Source of the DNA: Bacillus thuringiensis | GTDB taxonomy: Bacteria > Bacillota > Bacilli > Bacillales > Bacillaceae_G | DNA length: 64,000 nt | NCBI RefSeq assembly: GCF_001182785.1 | Contig: NZ_CP012099.1 | Location: 3,656,501-3,720,500, forward strand | Reading direction: 5' to 3' | Shown: positions 26,906 to 39,548 of the stretch, one piece after another | How positions within the stretch are numbered: the stretch's first letter is position 1 | Layout: the number at the start of each line of letters is the position of its first letter | Made by a program: the position numbers and the translations under genes | The notes under the pieces: model-generated | Databases searched by the model: none | Told to the model about the DNA's origin: nothing | The model's input: only the letters and a program-made list of their open reading frames with translations

Positions 26906-29900
26906 TTAGAACAGTGATAATTGGTTTTGATCCGGCAAATCTCCTAAACAACCTTGGCTATCTAAATACTCAATAATTGTTTTCGAAACCTTACTCCGCT
27001 GCTGTAAGTCTTCTTTTGATAAGAAGTCTCCATTTTTACGCGCTTCCACAATACTTAAGGCTGCGTTCGTACCAAGACCAGGCACTGCATTAAATGGAGG
27101 AATTAAAGTATCCCCATCAATAATAAACTCAGTTGCATGCGAGCGGTATAAATCGACCTTTTGGAATGAATATCCACGCTCACACATTTCCAGTGTCATT
27201 TCTAGTACTGTTAATAAACTCTTCTCTTTCGGCGCTGCATCCAATCCTTTTTGAGCAATTTCATCAATTTTCACACGTATGGATGCTGAACCTTTCGCCA
27301 TCGCCTCTACGTCAAAATCATCTGCACGAACTGTAAAATATGCCGCATAGAATAAAAGTGCAAAATGTACTTTAAAGTATGCGATACGCACAGCCATAAG
27401 TACGTAAGCAGCCGCATGGGCTTTAGGGAACATGTATTTAATCTTCTTACATGAATCAATATACCAACCTGGTACATTATTACCTTTCATGTCATCTTCC
27501 CATTCTTCCGGTACACCTTTACCTTTACGAACCGACTCCATGATTTTGAAGGCTAATGATGGATCTAAACCTTGATAGATTAAATATACCATGATGTCAT
27601 CACGACAACCGATAACTTCACTCAGCGTACATGTACCGTTATAAATTAACTCATTTGCATTACCCAGCCATACGTCAGTACCATGTGACAGCCCAGAAAT
27701 TTGGACCAATTCTGAGAATGTCGTTGGTTTTGTCTCTTCTAACATCTGTCTTACGAATTTCGTACCGAATTCTGGGATACCAAGTGTACCTGTTTTACAG
27801 TTAATTTGTTCTTCCGTCACCCCTAACGTTTCTGGACCAGAGAAAATTTTCATTACCTCTGGATCATCCGTTGGGATTGTTTTCGGATCAATACCACTTA
27901 AATCTTGTAACATACGAATAACGGTCGGATCATCGTGTCCTAGTATATCAAGTTTCAATAAATTATCATGAATCGAGTGGAAGTCAAAATGCGTTGTTCT
28001 CCACTCAGCACCAATTGAATCAGCAGGAAACTGTATTGGTGAGAAATCAAAGATATCCATGTAATCTGGCACAACGATAATACCACCTGGATGCTGTCCA
28101 GTTGTACGTTTTACCCCTGTACATCCCGCTACTAAGCGATCAATCTCTGCATTTCGAATTGTTAAATTGTGATCATTTGCATAACCTTTTACATATCCAT
28201 AAGCTGTTTTTTCCGCAACTGTACCAATCGTTCCAGCACGGTATACATAATCTTCACCGAACAGTACTTTCGTATAGTTATGGGCACGTGGTTGGTATTC
28301 CCCGGAGAAGTTCAAATCGATATCGGGTACCTTATCTCCTTTGAATCCAAGGAACGTTTCGAATGGGATATCATGTCCATCTTTTACATATGCCACATTA
28401 CATGTCGGACAATCTTTATCTGGTAAGTCGAAACCAGAGCCTACCGAACCATCATTAAAGAATTCAGATTGCTTGCATTTTGGACAGACATAGTGTGGTG
28501 GTAATGGGTTTACTTCTGTAATTTCCATCATCGTTGCAACGAACGATGAACCTACTGAACCACGCGAACCTACTAGATATCCGTCGACTAACGATTTTTT
28601 CACAAGCTTATGTGAGATTAAATAAATAACGGCAAATCCATGTCCAATAATACTTTTCAATTCTTTTTCTAAGCGAGCCTCTACAATTTCTGGTAGTTCT
28701 TCACCATATATACTGCGTGCCATTTTATAACTCATATCACGTGTTTCATCATCGGCACCCTCAATTTTAGGTGTATATAGATCATCTTTTACCGGACGAA
28801 CATCACCAATTAATGACGCAATCTTTTGTGTATTCGTTACAACAACTTCTTTCGCTTTGTCCTCACCTAAAAATGAAAAACACTCTAGCATTTCATCAGT
28901 TGTACGGAAATGTACTGGCGGTAATGAATGTCGATTTAACGGATTTGCCCCGCCCTGTGAACTAACTAAAATTTTACGATACATTGCATCTTCTGGATCT
29001 AAGTAATGCACGTTCCCTGTAGCGACAACTGGTTTATCTAACGTCTCACCTAGTTTTACTAAGTTAGAGATAATTGTTTTTAATTGTCCTTCATCTCGAA
29101 CGAGTTCACGCTCTACTAAATGACGCAACACCTCTGGAGGCATTACTTCAATGTAATCATAGAACTGTGCAATTTCTTCTACCTCTTCAGGAGCTTTTTG
29201 CATCATCGCCTCAAATACTTCACCTTTATCACAAGCCGTTCCTACTAAAATTCCTTCACGGTATTTTTTTAATAGTGACCTCGGTACTCGTGGTACACGG
29301 TAAAAGTAATTAAGGTGAGAATATGAAACAAGTTTATATAAATTTTTCAACCCAACATCTGATGTGGCAAGTAACGTTATATGACTTGGACGGCCACGCT
29401 TATACGCATCCCCTTGTCCCATGCTATCATTTAATTGATCGTGATATTCAAATCCCTTTTCAATTACATCTTTCAACATTTTCACAAGCAAATATCCCGT
29501 CGCTTCTGTATCATAAATCGCACGGTGATGTTGCGTTAATTCAATATCAAGTTTTTTACACATCGTATTTAATCGATGATTTTTCATTTCCGGGAATAAG
29601 AATCGTGCAAGTTCTAACGTATCAATAACTGGGTTATTCGTTTTTTCTATCCCAGCCTTTTTAAAACCTACATTAATAAAGCCCATATCAAAGCTTGCGT
29701 TATGGGCAACAAGTGTATGGTCACCCATCCATTCTTCAAACTTTTTAAACACTTCGTCCACTTCTGGCGCATCAGTTAACATATCATCTGTAATACCTGT
29801 TAATTCAATAATCGTCGCTGATAATGGTTGATGTGGATTTGCGAAAGATTCAAAGCGATCAATGATTTCGCCACCCTTTACTTTTACGGCAGCCAACTCA

Positions 29901-31207
29901 ATGACTGTATCGTATACAGCTGATAAACCTGTCGTCTCAACGTCGAAAACAACATACGTTTCCTCCGCAAGTAAACGATGCGCTTCGTTATATGCTATCG
30001 GTACACCATCATTAACTAAATTCGCTTCTACACCGTATATAACTTTAACTCCAGCTTTTTTTCCCGCAGAATATGCCTCTGGAAACGACTGAGCCACAGC
30101 ATGGTCTGTAACCGCAATAGCTTCATGTCCCCATTTACCTGCTTGGGCAACAAGCCTAGAAACAGGAGTAACAGCATCCATTTGGCTCATCGGAGTGTGC
30201 AGATGAAGTTCTACACGCTTTTCACCTTCTGGCGCTTTATCTTTACGAGACGGCCCTGTTATTTCATTAATATCATTTGCAATCATTACTAAATCTCGAA
30301 CGAATGTATCGTTTTGAACAGAACCACGTGCTTTCACCCACATTCCTTTTTTCAAGGATTGCAGCATTGGAATATCTTCTTTGTCACGTGAGAACATTTT
30401 AATCATAATAGAATCCGTATAATCTGTTATTTTTAAAGTTAATAACGTACGGCCACTACGAAGCTCTTTTGTCTCTACATGGAAGACATATCCTTGAACC
30501 GTTTTTCTTCGTTCTTCATCTTGAATTTCTCGCATCGGTGTAATCTCTTCATCCGGCTTAATAAGATACCCGAGTGTAATCGGTCCTTCATACACAACGC
30601 TACTTTCTTCAGCTTGCTTCTTCGCCATTTCTTCCATAGCTTGTATAACACGCTCGCGGTCTTCTTGCTGAGTTTGCTCACGAAACTTTTGCATTTCTTC
30701 TGCATTTTGCTGTATATGTGTGTCTAACTGGAAACGCGGGAATCCAAAAACTTCGTATTGATCCCCCACTGGTTTCGCAACGTTTTTCTTTAAAGCAGTA
30801 GACTCCAGCTCATTATTCACATTTATTAGCAACTTCACTCCATTCACCTGCGGAAGTTGCTTCTTTAAGTACGCGAACATGGGTGAAAATGTAATTCGTT
30901 CCGTACAAAGTGGCCAATACGCCCTTACTTCTTCTTCTGTAAATTGTTTATTCTCTGTTTCTAATGCAAATGTTGTTCTTGCAATATGAGAAAATGATTG
31001 CTTAAGCTTTGTTTCTAGCAATTCATATAATTCTGTAGGCAAAATACGTGGCACTTGTAAATCAAAATGCCAACTTTTATTCGCTTTATCAATAACGAGT
31101 CTTTCAATACCACCGCCTTGTAAATATTGATTTATAAGGTCGTCTGGTATTTGCAACTGCTGGAGCAAAATTTGAAATCGCTCTTGTTGTTCATTTGTTA
31201 AAGACAT
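26906..31207 (-). CDS. polC: DNA polymerase III alpha subunit, Gram-positive PolC type
   Basis: A 1433-residue replicative polymerase with built-in proofreading. In order: N-terminal domain (about 1-230), OB fold (about 235-325), a PHP domain split by the exonuclease ([14 protein letters not shown] near 335), the DEDD exonuclease ([11 protein letters not shown] near 417; [22 protein letters not shown]), then the polymerase core with a Cys4 zinc site (CPKCKQSEF...CPTC near 907-935) and [12 protein letters not shown] near 962, and the thumb and fingers. The ATG at 31205-31207 has AAGGAGAG five bases upstream; a GTG two codons earlier is less likely. It follows proS after a terminator. Full length. 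Confidence 0.97.
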   Translation of the reverse strand: MSLTNEQQERFQILLQQLQIPDDLINQYLQGGGIERLVIDKANKSWHFDLQVPRILPTELYELLETKLKQSFSHIARTTFALETENKQFTEEEVRAYWPLCTERITFSPMFAYLKKQLPQVNGVKLLINVNNELESTALKKNVAKPVGDQYEVFGFPRFQLDTHIQQNAEEMQKFREQTQQEDRERVIQAMEEMAKKQAEESSVVYEGPITLGYLIKPDEEITPMREIQDEERRKTVQGYVFHVETKELRSGRTLLTLKITDYTDSIMIKMFSRDKEDIPMLQSLKKGMWVKARGSVQNDTFVRDLVMIANDINEITGPSRKDKAPEGEKRVELHLHTPMSQMDAVTPVSRLVAQAGKWGHEAIAVTDHAVAQSFPEAYSAGKKAGVKVIYGVEANLVNDGVPIAYNEAHRLLAEETYVVFDVETTGLSAVYDTVIELAAVKVKGGEIIDRFESFANPHQPLSATIIELTGITDDMLTDAPEVDEVFKKFEEWMGDHTLVAHNASFDMGFINVGFKKAGIEKTNNPVIDTLELARFLFPEMKNHRLNTMCKKLDIELTQHHRAIYDTEATGYLLVKMLKDVIEKGFEYHDQLNDSMGQGDAYKRGRPSHITLLATSDVGLKNLYKLVSYSHLNYFYRVPRVPRSLLKKYREGILVGTACDKGEVFEAMMQKAPEEVEEIAQFYDYIEVMPPEVLRHLVERELVRDEGQLKTIISNLVKLGETLDKPVVATGNVHYLDPEDAMYRKILVSSQGGANPLNRHSLPPVHFRTTDEMLECFSFLGEDKAKEVVVTNTQKIASLIGDVRPVKDDLYTPKIEGADDETRDMSYKMARSIYGEELPEIVEARLEKELKSIIGHGFAVIYLISHKLVKKSLVDGYLVGSRGSVGSSFVATMMEITEVNPLPPHYVCPKCKQSEFFNDGSVGSGFDLPDKDCPTCNVAYVKDGHDIPFETFLGFKGDKVPDIDLNFSGEYQPRAHNYTKVLFGEDYVYRAGTIGTVAEKTAYGYVKGYANDHNLTIRNAEIDRLVAGCTGVKRTTGQHPGGIIVVPDYMDIFDFSPIQFPADSIGAEWRTTHFDFHSIHDNLLKLDILGHDDPTVIRMLQDLSGIDPKTIPTDDPEVMKIFSGPETLGVTEEQINCKTGTLGIPEFGTKFVRQMLEETKPTTFSELVQISGLSHGTDVWLGNANELIYNGTCTLSEVIGCRDDIMVYLIYQGLDPSLAFKIMESVRKGKGVPEEWEDDMKGNNVPGWYIDSCKKIKYMFPKAHAAAYVLMAVRIAYFKVHFALLFYAAYFTVRADDFDVEAMAKGSASIRVKIDEIAQKGLDAAPKEKSLLTVLEMTLEMCERGYSFQKVDLYRSHATEFIIDGDTLIPPFNAVPGLGTNAALSIVEARKNGDFLSKEDLQQRSKVSKTIIEYLDSQGCLGDLPDQNQLSLF

Positions 31208-31301
31208 AAGCACTCTCCTTCCATTTGCTATTATAAATTGAAACGTACTACAAAGAAAGATTTCTTCCTTCTTCTTTTACAAAATACGTTTACAAAGAAA
31301 G

Positions 31302-31333
31302 AGAAGGTACCCCATTACGAGGTACCTCTTCTT
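31302..31333 (-). terminator. proS terminator
   Basis: AGAAG-AGGTACC pairs with GGTACCTTCT on the minus strand overlapping the proS stop codon, followed by a T-rich CTTTCTTTG tail. Confidence 0.75.
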
Positions 31334-33032
31334 ATTTTAAAATATTTGCAATATATGTTTGAAGTTCTTCTACTTTTACTTCTTCAGACTCACCTGTAGC
31401 ACGTATTTTCACTTCTACAATACCTTCGTCTGCTTTTTTACCAACTGTAACGCGAACTGGAAGACCGAATAAATCTGCATCTGCAAACTTAACACCTGCA
31501 CGTTCTGCACGATCGTCTAATAACACTTCATAGCCTTGTTCTTGTAATGAGTTGTAGATATTTTCACCCATTTCACGTTGTGCATCAGATTTCATATTTA
31601 CTGGAATTACATGCACATGGAACGGTGCTACAGCTTTTGGCCAAACTAAGCCGTTCTCATCGTTAAACTGCTCTGCAATTGCTGCCACTGTACGAGATAC
31701 ACCGATACCGTAACAACCCATAATAAGTGGTTGTGTTTTTCCGTTTTCATCTAGGAATGTTGCGTTCATTGCTTCACTATAACGAGTTCCTAATTTGAAT
31801 ACATGACCAACTTCAATTCCGCGTGCGAAAAGAATTGTTCCGTTCCCATCTGGAGATTGGTCTCCTTCTTGAATGAAGCGTAAATCTGTATATTGACTTA
31901 CTTTAAAGTCACGTTCTGGATTTACATTTACATAATGGAATCCTTCTTCGTTCGCTCCTGAACATCCGTTAACAATTGATGCTACAGCGTGATCAGCAAT
32001 AATTTCAATATCACCTGTTACACCAATCGGTCCTAATGAACCAATTTCACAATTTAATAATTCTTTTACTTCTTCATGAGAAGCAAGCTCAACAACTGAA
32101 GCGCCGTATACATTTTTCACTTTCACATCGTTTACTTCGTGATCACCACGAACAAGTACAACTACTAATTTCTCATCTACTTTAAATACCATAGACTTAA
32201 TGCACTTGTCAGCTGCAATGTTTAAGAATGCAGATACTTCTTCGATTGCTTTTTGGTCTGGTGTTGCTACTTTTTCAAGAGCTTTTTCTGCTTCGTCACT
32301 CTTCGTATACGTATCTACAACAGGAGCCATTTCGATGTTTGCTGCATAATCAGATGTGTCAGAGTATGCAATTGTATCTTCACCAACATCAGATAATACC
32401 ATAAATTCATGTGTATCTTTTCCGCCCATTGCCCCAGAATCAGCAATAACTGCACGGAAATTCAAGCCACAACGAGCAAAAATGTTAGAGTATGCTTTAT
32501 ATAAGCGATCGTATACTTCATCTAAGCTCTCTTGTGTAGCATGGAAAGAGTATGCATCTTTCATTAGAAACTCTCTTCCACGTAATAAACCGAAACGAGG
32601 TCTTTGCTCATCACGGAATTTTGTTTGAATTTGATATAATGTTAACGGTAATTTTTTATATGATTTCACTTCATCACGCACAAGATCCGTAATTACTTCC
32701 TCATGTGTCGCTCCTAATGCGAATTCACGAGCGTTACGATCTTTCATACGCATTAATTCAGATCCGTATGAATACCAACGACCTGATTCTTGCCATAATT
32801 CTGCAGCTTGCATAGCTGGCATTAATAATTCTACAGCTCCTGCACGCTCCATTTCTTCTCGAACGATACGTTCTACTTTGTGTAATACTTTTAATCCAAA
32901 TGGTAGAAAACTATAAATACCAGAAGCATTTTGACGCATAAAACCTGCGCGAAGTAATAATTGATGACTCTTAATTTCAGCATCAGCTGGAACTTCACGT
33001 AATGTAGGACTGAATACCATACTTTGTTTCAT
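31332..33032 (-). CDS. proS: Prolyl-tRNA synthetase
   Basis: A 566-residue class II synthetase of the bacterial type. The N-terminal catalytic core has motif 2 [28 protein letters not shown] near residue 140; an editing (INS) domain fills about 230-390, including [25 protein letters not shown]; motif 3 is [17 protein letters not shown] near 450, and the anticodon-binding domain occupies 470-566. AAGAGGTGC precedes the ATG. It lies between rasP and polC, as in B. subtilis. I see no T-box in the 109-base gap before it. Confidence 0.97.
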   Translation of the reverse strand: MKQSMVFSPTLREVPADAEIKSHQLLLRAGFMRQNASGIYSFLPFGLKVLHKVERIVREEMERAGAVELLMPAMQAAELWQESGRWYSYGSELMRMKDRNAREFALGATHEEVITDLVRDEVKSYKKLPLTLYQIQTKFRDEQRPRFGLLRGREFLMKDAYSFHATQESLDEVYDRLYKAYSNIFARCGLNFRAVIADSGAMGGKDTHEFMVLSDVGEDTIAYSDTSDYAANIEMAPVVDTYTKSDEAEKALEKVATPDQKAIEEVSAFLNIAADKCIKSMVFKVDEKLVVVLVRGDHEVNDVKVKNVYGASVVELASHEEVKELLNCEIGSLGPIGVTGDIEIIADHAVASIVNGCSGANEEGFHYVNVNPERDFKVSQYTDLRFIQEGDQSPDGNGTILFARGIEVGHVFKLGTRYSEAMNATFLDENGKTQPLIMGCYGIGVSRTVAAIAEQFNDENGLVWPKAVAPFHVHVIPVNMKSDAQREMGENIYNSLQEQGYEVLLDDRAERAGVKFADADLFGLPVRVTVGKKADEGIVEVKIRATGESEEVKVEELQTYIANILK

Positions 33033-33072
33033 TTATTTGCACCTCTTCATTTTACTCTTACACGCAGTAAAA

Positions 33073-33097
33073 CCCCTCACCTCGAATTAGGTGAGGG
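33073..33097 (-). terminator. rasP terminator
   Basis: A 9-bp perfect stem (33074-33082 with 33089-33097) followed on the minus strand by GTTTTACTG. The U-run is short, so read-through into proS is likely. Confidence 0.7.
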
Positions 33098-33141
33098 ATT
33101 TTATTCTACGAGCTCTATTTCATTATTAGTTTCATTCTATT

Positions 33142-34404
33142 TTACAAGAAAAACTTACGAATGTCATTCCATGTTACAACTAACATTAATAACATTAATA
33201 ATGCAAAACCAATAAAATGAACCATTCCTTCTTTTTGACGGTCAATTGGTTTCCCTCGTAACGCTTCAATTAAGAAGAAGAATAAACGGCCACCATCTAA
33301 AGCAGGAACTGGTAATAAATTAAATAAACCAAGATTAATGCTTAGAACTGCCGCTAAACTTAGTACACGCGTAAATCCATAATCTACAACTTGATCTGTT
33401 AGATTATAAATTCCTACTGGACCTGACAACTCATTAATAGAAAATTGACCAGTTACTAATTTCACAAGAGATTCAAAAATTAGTTTCGTCCATTGGTACG
33501 TTTGTTCAAATCCTGATTTAATAGAACCCATTACTGTTTTCTCTACAGGAGAATAAACACCAATTCTACCAACTTCGTCTTTTCCTTCTTTATCAAGTGT
33601 TGGCGTTACTTTCACATTAAACTGTTCATTATCACGCTTTACTTGTAACGTAATCTCTTTATTCGGGTTTTCACGTACAATATTAACAACATCTTTCCAT
33701 GTACTTGTGTTTTTCCCATCAATCGCTTGAATTGTATCATTCTCTTTCAGGCCAGCTTGCTGTGCTGCACTATTATCCATCACTTTTCCGACCATTGGTT
33801 TGTCAATAGGAACCCCTTGTACAAATCCAAGAATCACAAAAATAACAAATGCTAAAATGAAGTTCATTGCAGGACCCGCAAAGATTGTTAAAGCGCGTTG
33901 ACCCAATTTTTTAGAACCAAATTGCCTGTTATACGGAGCAATTTGGATTTCTTCTCCAGCAGTAATGATATGAGCCTTTTCATTCACTCGGAATGTTTGA
34001 AGCTCTTCCTCATACTCTTCATAGCCTGAAATCGTTAGATTATGCTCTAAATCAGCTTGTTCGACTTCAATAACACGAACATTTGGATATTTTTCATATC
34101 CATCAAAAACTAATTTCACAGCTTCGTCTTTTTCATTTAGCACAAGGCCAACCTTTTTCCCTGGCTTTAACTCCACTGTATCTGCATCCTCGCCAGCCAT
34201 TCTTACATAGCCACCAAGAGGCAGTAATCGAATCGTATACACCGTTTCATTCTTTTCAAATGAGAATATTTTCGGACCAAAACCAATCGCAAACTCGCGG
34301 CATAAAATGCCTGCTCTTTTCGCGAAATATAGATGCCCTAGCTCATGGAAAAATACGAGTGCACCGAAAATTAATATAAAGGCAATCGCTGTATTCAATT
34401 CCAT
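33142..34404 (-). CDS. rasP: Site-2 intramembrane zinc protease RasP (RseP)
   Basis: A 420-residue membrane protease that completes regulated intramembrane proteolysis, for example of anti-sigma factors and FtsL in B. subtilis. The zinc motif HELGH is at residues 20-24 within the first membrane helix; a PDZ domain (about 190-275, GKVMDNSAAQQAGLKENDTIQAIDG) sits on the outer face; LLPVPALDGGRLFFFLIE near 362 holds the third ligand region; hydrophobic segments occur also near 165-190 and at the C-terminus. Start taken at the ATG at 34402-34404 after AAAGGTGG. It follows dxr by 11 bases. Confidence 0.95.
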   Translation of the reverse strand: MELNTAIAFILIFGALVFFHELGHLYFAKRAGILCREFAIGFGPKIFSFEKNETVYTIRLLPLGGYVRMAGEDADTVELKPGKKVGLVLNEKDEAVKLVFDGYEKYPNVRVIEVEQADLEHNLTISGYEEYEEELQTFRVNEKAHIITAGEEIQIAPYNRQFGSKKLGQRALTIFAGPAMNFILAFVIFVILGFVQGVPIDKPMVGKVMDNSAAQQAGLKENDTIQAIDGKNTSTWKDVVNIVRENPNKEITLQVKRDNEQFNVKVTPTLDKEGKDEVGRIGVYSPVEKTVMGSIKSGFEQTYQWTKLIFESLVKLVTGQFSINELSGPVGIYNLTDQVVDYGFTRVLSLAAVLSINLGLFNLLPVPALDGGRLFFFLIEALRGKPIDRQKEGMVHFIGFALLMLLMLVVTWNDIRKFFL

Positions 34405-34415
34405 AACCACCTTTG

Positions 34416-35558
34416 CTAAATTTGTTCCATCACAAACCGTCTTGTGGCTGCATCAATTTCCAGAATTTCCTCTAAGCTCGGACGTGCAATGACATTGTGA
34501 TGGTTCATTGCTTTTTCAATGAGGTCTTCCACTGTTAAGAAACCAATTCTCTTTTGTAAAAAAGCTTCAACAGCTACTTCATTTGCTGCGTTCATTACAG
34601 CTGGCATACTTCCACCTGCTTTTCCAGCTTCATACGCAAAACGTAAACAACGGAATCGTTCTTGGTCCATTTTCTCAAAATGCAACGTCCCTATTTCCCA
34701 TAAGTTTAACTGTTTTGTGTCTGAAAGAGGCAATCTATCAGGATATGTAAGTGCGTATTGAATTGGTACTCGCATATCAGGTGAACCAAGCTGCGCCATT
34801 ACACTACGATCTTCAAATTCAACCATAGAATGGATAATACTTTCTTTATGTAAAACAACATCGATTTGCTCATAAGGGATACCAAAAAGCCAATGTGCTT
34901 CAATTACTTCTAGTCCCTTATTCATCATTGTAGCAGAATCAATTGTAATTTTCGAACCCATTGACCAGTTTGGATGTCGAAGCGCATCTTCTACGGTCAC
35001 ATGATGCAATTCATCTCTCGTTTTATCACGGAAACTTCCACCAGAAGCCGTTATAATAAGACGAGAAATTCTTTTTTCATTTTCACCATTCAAGCATTGA
35101 AAAATAGCCGAATGTTCACTATCTACTGGAAGTAACGAAACATTATGTTTTCGTGCTGCTTCCATTACAAGATGTCCTGCAGTTACTAACGTTTCTTTAT
35201 TTGCAATTCCAATTGTTTTTTTCGCCTCAATCGCACGAAGTGTCGGTAACAACCCTACGCTACCTACAACAGCATTTACTACAATCTCCGCATCTGGATG
35301 TAATGCTACTTCTAAAAGTCCTTCACTACCATATACAATTTTTGTATTACCAGAAACAGCTTGTAATTTTAAAACATCTTCCTCTCTTTGCACAGAGACG
35401 ATTTGCGGAGAAAATTCTTGAATTACCTTTACTGCGTAGTCAATATTTTTCCCTACAGAAAAAGCAACGAGACGGAATTGGTCTGGGTGCGAGCGTAATA
35501 CATCTAAAGTTTGTGTACCAATTGATCCGCTTGCACCTAATAAACTAATGTTTTTCAT
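34416..35558 (-). CDS. dxr: 1-deoxy-D-xylulose 5-phosphate reductoisomerase
   Basis: A 380-residue NADPH enzyme of the non-mevalonate isoprenoid pathway, which supplies the precursors for UppS encoded nearby. [22 protein letters not shown] is the nucleotide-binding motif; metal and substrate residues lie in [15 protein letters not shown] and [27 protein letters not shown] follows. The ATG at 35556-35558 is preceded by GAGGGGTTGGAG; the frame is open 24 codons further but overlaps the cdsA end. It lies 23 bases after cdsA. Confidence 0.96.
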   Translation of the reverse strand: MKNISLLGASGSIGTQTLDVLRSHPDQFRLVAFSVGKNIDYAVKVIQEFSPQIVSVQREEDVLKLQAVSGNTKIVYGSEGLLEVALHPDAEIVVNAVVGSVGLLPTLRAIEAKKTIGIANKETLVTAGHLVMEAARKHNVSLLPVDSEHSAIFQCLNGENEKRISRLIITASGGSFRDKTRDELHHVTVEDALRHPNWSMGSKITIDSATMMNKGLEVIEAHWLFGIPYEQIDVVLHKESIIHSMVEFEDRSVMAQLGSPDMRVPIQYALTYPDRLPLSDTKQLNLWEIGTLHFEKMDQERFRCLRFAYEAGKAGGSMPAVMNAANEVAVEAFLQKRIGFLTVEDLIEKAMNHHNVIARPSLEEILEIDAATRRFVMEQI

Positions 35559-35581
35559 GACTCCAACCCCTCGTTCATTTA

Positions 35582-36373
35582 TTAATTGTATTGTAATAAG
35601 AAGTAGAGAATTGGTAAAACGAATAACCAACTATCTGTTCGATCTAATATACCACCATGCCCAGGTAAAATTGTACCTGAATCCTTTACGCCATAATGAC
35701 GTTTAAAAGCAGATTGTACTAAATCACCAATTTGTCCAAAAATAGAAATGATAATTGTCAGCACAATTAAAATTACTACATTCGATTCGACTGGGAAGAA
35801 CACGTTGTAAACAAGTGCCACAATAATTCCACAAACGATGCCGCCTAATGAACCTTCAATCGTTTTATTTGGACTAATTTCTGGCCACAATTTTCTCTTG
35901 CCCAATGCTTTCCCTACGAAATATGCGCCTGAATCAGTAGCCCATATAACAAATAATGCACAAAACACATATTTAATTCCTAATATTCTCGTTTCATTTA
36001 AATATAAGAATCCCATTGCCACATATGTCGTTGCCATTAGTAAAAATGAAGCATTATCAAAAGTAAATGTATTCTTAGAAAGGACTGTATATGATAAAAG
36101 TAATAAAACAATCACAAATGTGATTTCCAATTTACCTAATCCAATCCATGTAAACAGTTCTGATGCACTACTTGGAATTAAAAGAATCCACAATAATACT
36201 GCAGCTAAAACTGTCGGTACTGAAATAAGCGTAAGCTTATTCATACGAATTAATTCATATAAACCTATAGAAGCAAGTGCATACACTAAAACCGTAAAAG
36301 GCACGCCACCGTATATTACGATGGGAATGAATAGCGCGGCAGCAACCACTCCAGTAATAATTCTCTGTTTCAC
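35582..36373 (-). CDS. cdsA: Phosphatidate cytidylyltransferase
   Basis: A 263-residue polytopic membrane enzyme making CDP-diacylglycerol for all phospholipids. Most of the protein is hydrophobic with about seven to eight predicted helices; the C-terminal signature is [19 protein letters not shown] near residues 227-245. The GTG at 36371-36373 is chosen because GAGAGGG lies 7 bases upstream; a TTG two codons earlier is possible. It follows uppS by 17 bases. Confidence 0.95.
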   Translation of the reverse strand: MKQRIITGVVAAALFIPIVIYGGVPFTVLVYALASIGLYELIRMNKLTLISVPTVLAAVLLWILLIPSSASELFTWIGLGKLEITFVIVLLLLSYTVLSKNTFTFDNASFLLMATTYVAMGFLYLNETRILGIKYVFCALFVIWATDSGAYFVGKALGKRKLWPEISPNKTIEGSLGGIVCGIIVALVYNVFFPVESNVVILIVLTIIISIFGQIGDLVQSAFKRHYGVKDSGTILPGHGGILDRTDSWLFVLPILYFLLQYN

Positions 36374-36390
36374 TACCAAACCCTCTCTTT

Positions 36391-37167
36391 CTACACGCCT
36401 CCGAATCTGCGCCCTCTATGTTGAAAGTCAGTAATCGCATTTAGCAAATGTTCTTCTTTGAAGTCTGGCCAATACACATCTGTAAACCAAAACTCCGAAT
36501 ATGCAATTTGCCATAACATGAAATTACTAATACGTAGCTCTCCGCTTGTTCGGATTAACAACTCTGGATCAGGTAAAGAACTCGTCATTAAGTAGGAGGA
36601 AAGCATTTCTTCACTTACCTCTTCAGAACGAATTTTTCCTTCCTCATTATCTTTCATCATATGTTGCACAGCAGAAACGATTTCATCTCGACTTCCATAG
36701 TTTAACGCGAAATTAAGAATTAATCCCGTATTCTCTTTCGTATCTTCCATGGCTTTCTCCATCGCTCTGCGTGTATGCGTAGGAAGACGATCTTTTTGCC
36801 CTATTACTCGGACTTGTACATTTTCTTCAATCAATTCTGGTAAAAATGTACCTAGAAATTCTTCTGGAAGCTTCATTAAATAATCAACTTCCTTTTTCGG
36901 TCTTTTCCAGTTCTCAGTTGAAAAAGCATAAAGAGTTAACACTTTCACATTAAGTTTACTTGCAAATTTTGTAATTTTCTTTACAACTTGCATACCTTCA
37001 TGATGTCCCGCAATACGAGGCATTGCTCTCCTCTTTGCCCATCTTCCATTCCCATCCATAATGATGGCAATATGTTCTGGGATATATCCTTTTTTCACTT
37101 CTTCAACGAGATGATCAAACGATGTGTCCTTTTTACCTTTAAAAAAAGGAAAGTTTTTAAACATCAT
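36391..37167 (-). CDS. uppS: Undecaprenyl diphosphate synthase
   Basis: A 258-residue cis-prenyltransferase that makes the C55 lipid carrier for cell wall synthesis. The N-terminal signature is HIAIIMDGNGRWAKRRAMPRIAGHHEGM near residues 33-60, with the catalytic Asp in MDGNGRW; LTLYAFSTENWKRP and LLIRTSGELRISNFMLWQIAYSEFWF near 205-225 are the other conserved motifs. TTGGAGGG lies before the ATG pair. It follows the frr terminator and begins the uppS-cdsA-dxr-rasP cluster. Confidence 0.97.
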   Translation of the reverse strand: MMFKNFPFFKGKKDTSFDHLVEEVKKGYIPEHIAIIMDGNGRWAKRRAMPRIAGHHEGMQVVKKITKFASKLNVKVLTLYAFSTENWKRPKKEVDYLMKLPEEFLGTFLPELIEENVQVRVIGQKDRLPTHTRRAMEKAMEDTKENTGLILNFALNYGSRDEIVSAVQHMMKDNEEGKIRSEEVSEEMLSSYLMTSSLPDPELLIRTSGELRISNFMLWQIAYSEFWFTDVYWPDFKEEHLLNAITDFQHRGRRFGGV

Positions 37168-37205
37168 TCATACCCTCCAACAAGCAGACGTATGCCTAAA
37201 AGTGT

Positions 37206-37231
37206 AAAAAGACCCCCTTAAGAAGAGGGTC
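37206..37231 (-). terminator. frr terminator
   Basis: A 9-bp stem (37211-37219 with 37223-37231, one G-U) followed by UUUUU on the minus strand. Confidence 0.85.
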
Positions 37232-37252
37232 ATATTTGCGAAGTTATCGCTA

Positions 37253-37810
37253 TTACACTTCCATGATTTCTTTTTCTTTGTTTTTTGCGATTTCGTCAAC
37301 TTTTGCAATATATTTATCTGTTTCTTTTTGGATATCTTCAGTATATCCTCTTAAATCATCTTCTGTAATCTCGCCAGCTTTTTCAAGCTTCTTAAGATCA
37401 TCATTTCCGTCACGACGTACGTTACGAACAGCTACTTTTGCTTCTTCAGCATATTTTTTCACAACTTTAACAAGATCACGACGACGCTCTTCTGTTAATG
37501 CAGGGAATGCAATACGAATTACAGTTCCATCATTAGAAGGGTTTAAGCCTAAATCTGCTTTTAAAATTGCTTTTTCGATATCACCGATAGAAGTTTTATC
37601 ATAAGGTTGAATTACAAGTAAACGTGCTTCTGGAACTGTAATGTTCGCTAATTGCACAACTGGTGTTGGTGCACCATAGTAATCAACTTGTACCTTATCT
37701 AATACAGACGAGCTTGCACGACCAGCGCGAACTGTTGCTAGTTCACGAGAATAAGCAGCAACTGCTTTTTCCATTTTTTCATTTGAAGATTTCAATACTT
37801 GTTGTCCCAT
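37253..37810 (-). CDS. frr: Ribosome recycling factor
   Basis: A 185-residue factor that splits post-termination ribosomes with [49 protein letters not shown] starts the three-helix bundle and [31 protein letters not shown] is the family's most conserved region. GGGGGAAATAA precedes the ATG. It starts 3 bases after the pyrH stop. Full length. Confidence 0.97.
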   Translation of the reverse strand: MGQQVLKSSNEKMEKAVAAYSRELATVRAGRASSSVLDKVQVDYYGAPTPVVQLANITVPEARLLVIQPYDKTSIGDIEKAILKADLGLNPSNDGTVIRIAFPALTEERRRDLVKVVKKYAEEAKVAVRNVRRDGNDDLKKLEKAGEITEDDLRGYTEDIQKETDKYIAKVDEIAKNKEKEIMEV

Positions 37811-37812
37811 AT

Positions 37813-38535
37813 TTATTTCCCCCTTACAACTGTTCCAATATTTTCGCCTAAAACGGCACGTTTAATATTACCTTTTTCCATAACTGAGAATACAATTAAT
37901 GGAATATCATTATCCATACATAGAGAAGAAGCTGTAGAATCCATTACACCTAAACCTTCTTTTAATACATCTAAGTAAGTAAGCGTTTCGTATTTCGTAG
38001 CTGTTGGGTCAATAGATGGATCTGCGCTATATACGCCATCCACATTATTTTTCGCCATTAAAATAACGTCTGCTTCGATTTCCGCTGCACGTAATGCTGC
38101 TGTTGTATCTGTTGAGAAGTATGGATTACCTGTACCTGCTGCAAAGATAACAACACGTTTTTTCTCTAAGTGACGAACTGCTTTACGGCGAATGTAAGGC
38201 TCTGCCACTTGACGCATCTCAATTGAAGTTTGTACACGAGTTTGGATTCCAATATTCTCCAAGCTATCTTGAAGAGCTAATGAATTCATAACTGTAGCTA
38301 ACATGCCCATGTAATCTGCTCCTGCACGATCCATGCCCATTTCACTTCCAATTTTCCCACGCCAAATGTTACCGCCACCAACAACAACAGCAACCTCTAC
38401 ATCAAGTTCTGCAATTTCTTTCACTTGTTCTGCAACTGACTTAATAACAGTTGGATTAATTCCAAATCCTTGCTCTCCAGCTAAAGCTTCTCCACTTAGC
38501 TTTAAAACGACACGATTATATTTCGGTTTACTCAT
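37813..38535 (-). CDS. pyrH: Uridylate kinase
   Basis: A 240-residue amino-acid-kinase-fold UMP kinase, [20 protein letters not shown] at the N-terminus, [13 protein letters not shown] near residue 50 and [21 protein letters not shown] near 130. It makes UDP and is regulated by GTP and UTP in bacteria. TGGAGGTTCATT lies before the ATG. It follows tsf after a terminator, in the order rpsB-tsf-pyrH-frr. Confidence 0.97.
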   Translation of the reverse strand: MSKPKYNRVVLKLSGEALAGEQGFGINPTVIKSVAEQVKEIAELDVEVAVVVGGGNIWRGKIGSEMGMDRAGADYMGMLATVMNSLALQDSLENIGIQTRVQTSIEMRQVAEPYIRRKAVRHLEKKRVVIFAAGTGNPYFSTDTTAALRAAEIEADVILMAKNNVDGVYSADPSIDPTATKYETLTYLDVLKEGLGVMDSTASSLCMDNDIPLIVFSVMEKGNIKRAVLGENIGTVVRGK

Positions 38536-38566
38536 AATGAACCTCCAATTGCTTACATCTTTATTT

Positions 38567-38593
38567 TAAAAAAGGGAACACAATGTGTTCCCT
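38567..38593 (-). terminator. tsf terminator
   Basis: A 9-bp stem (38573-38581 with 38585-38593, AAT-type loop) followed by UUUUUU on the minus strand, 9 bases after tsf. Confidence 0.85.
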
Positions 38594-38601
38594 AATCTGT
38601 A

Positions 38602-39489
38602 TTAGTTACTACCTTTTACTTGGTTCATTACTTCTTCAGCAAAGTTGTCTTCGCGTTTTTCGATACCTTCACCAACAGCGTAGCGAACGAATCCTTTTAA
38701 TGTTCCGCCTTTAGACTCAACGAACTGACGAACTTTCATATCAGGGTTTTTAACGAATGCTTGGTCAAGTAAGCAAATCTCTTCGAAGAATTTGCCTAGA
38801 CGGCCTTCAACCATTTTTGCAACGATTTTTTCAGGCTTGCCTTCGTTTAATGCTTGTTGTGTTAATACTTGACGCTCATGCTCAACTTCTTCAGCTGTTA
38901 CAGCATCGCGGTCGATGTATTTAGGGTTAACTGCAGCGATGTGCATTGCAACATCTTTAGCAGCAGCTTCATCAGTAGAACCTTCAAGAACTGTTAATAC
39001 ACCAATGCGTCCACCCATGTGTAGGTAAGCGCCGAATGCATCTGCATCAGTTTTTGATACGATTTCGAAACGACGAAGTGTAAGTTTTTCACCAATTTTA
39101 GCGATTGCTTCGTTGATGTGCTCTTCAACGTTTTTACCGTTTTCCATTGTTTGAGCCATAGCTTCTTCAACGTTAGCTGGTTTGTTAGTTAATAAGTGAG
39201 CAGCTAATTCTTTAATTAGTGTTTGGAAACCTTCGTTTTTCGCAACGAAATCAGTTTCAGAGTTTAATTCTAAGATTAAAGCGTCGTTACCGTTTGTTTC
39301 GATGAAAGTTAAACCTTCAGCAGCAATGCGGTCTGCTTTTTTAGCAGCTTTCGCAATACCTTTTTCGCGTAAGAAGTCAATTGCCTTCTCCATGTCGCCG
39401 TTAGTTTCTGTTAAAGCTTTTTTGCAGTCCATCATACCTGCGCCAGTTTTTTCACGTAATTCTTTTACCATTTGAGCAGTGATTGCCAT
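38602..39489 (-). CDS. tsf: Elongation factor Ts
   Basis: A 295-residue nucleotide-exchange factor for EF-Tu. The UBA-like N-terminus [44 protein letters not shown] is followed by [17 protein letters not shown] near residue 76, the EF-Tu contact. The ATG at 39487-39489 sits about 9 bases after AGGAGG; an in-frame ATG three codons earlier overlaps that site. It follows rpsB after a strong hairpin that must allow some read-through. Confidence 0.97.
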   Translation of the reverse strand: MAITAQMVKELREKTGAGMMDCKKALTETNGDMEKAIDFLREKGIAKAAKKADRIAAEGLTFIETNGNDALILELNSETDFVAKNEGFQTLIKELAAHLLTNKPANVEEAMAQTMENGKNVEEHINEAIAKIGEKLTLRRFEIVSKTDADAFGAYLHMGGRIGVLTVLEGSTDEAAAKDVAMHIAAVNPKYIDRDAVTAEEVEHERQVLTQQALNEGKPEKIVAKMVEGRLGKFFEEICLLDQAFVKNPDMKVRQFVESKGGTLKGFVRYAVGEGIEKREDNFAEEVMNQVKGSN

Positions 39490-39548
39490 ATTTTTCATCC
39501 TCCTAAAATATGTATTTATACCTTTTATAAAGGTGTTTATACCTTAAA

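Noticed and set aside
33033..33141. T-box riboswitch before proS
   Set aside because: The gap is only 109 bases and holds just the rasP terminator; no T-box sequence or specifier loop is visible.
35838..36434. 198-codon plus-strand frame antisense to cdsA and the uppS end
   Set aside because: It lies entirely opposite conserved genes, its residues mirror the codon bias of the other strand and no site precedes its start.
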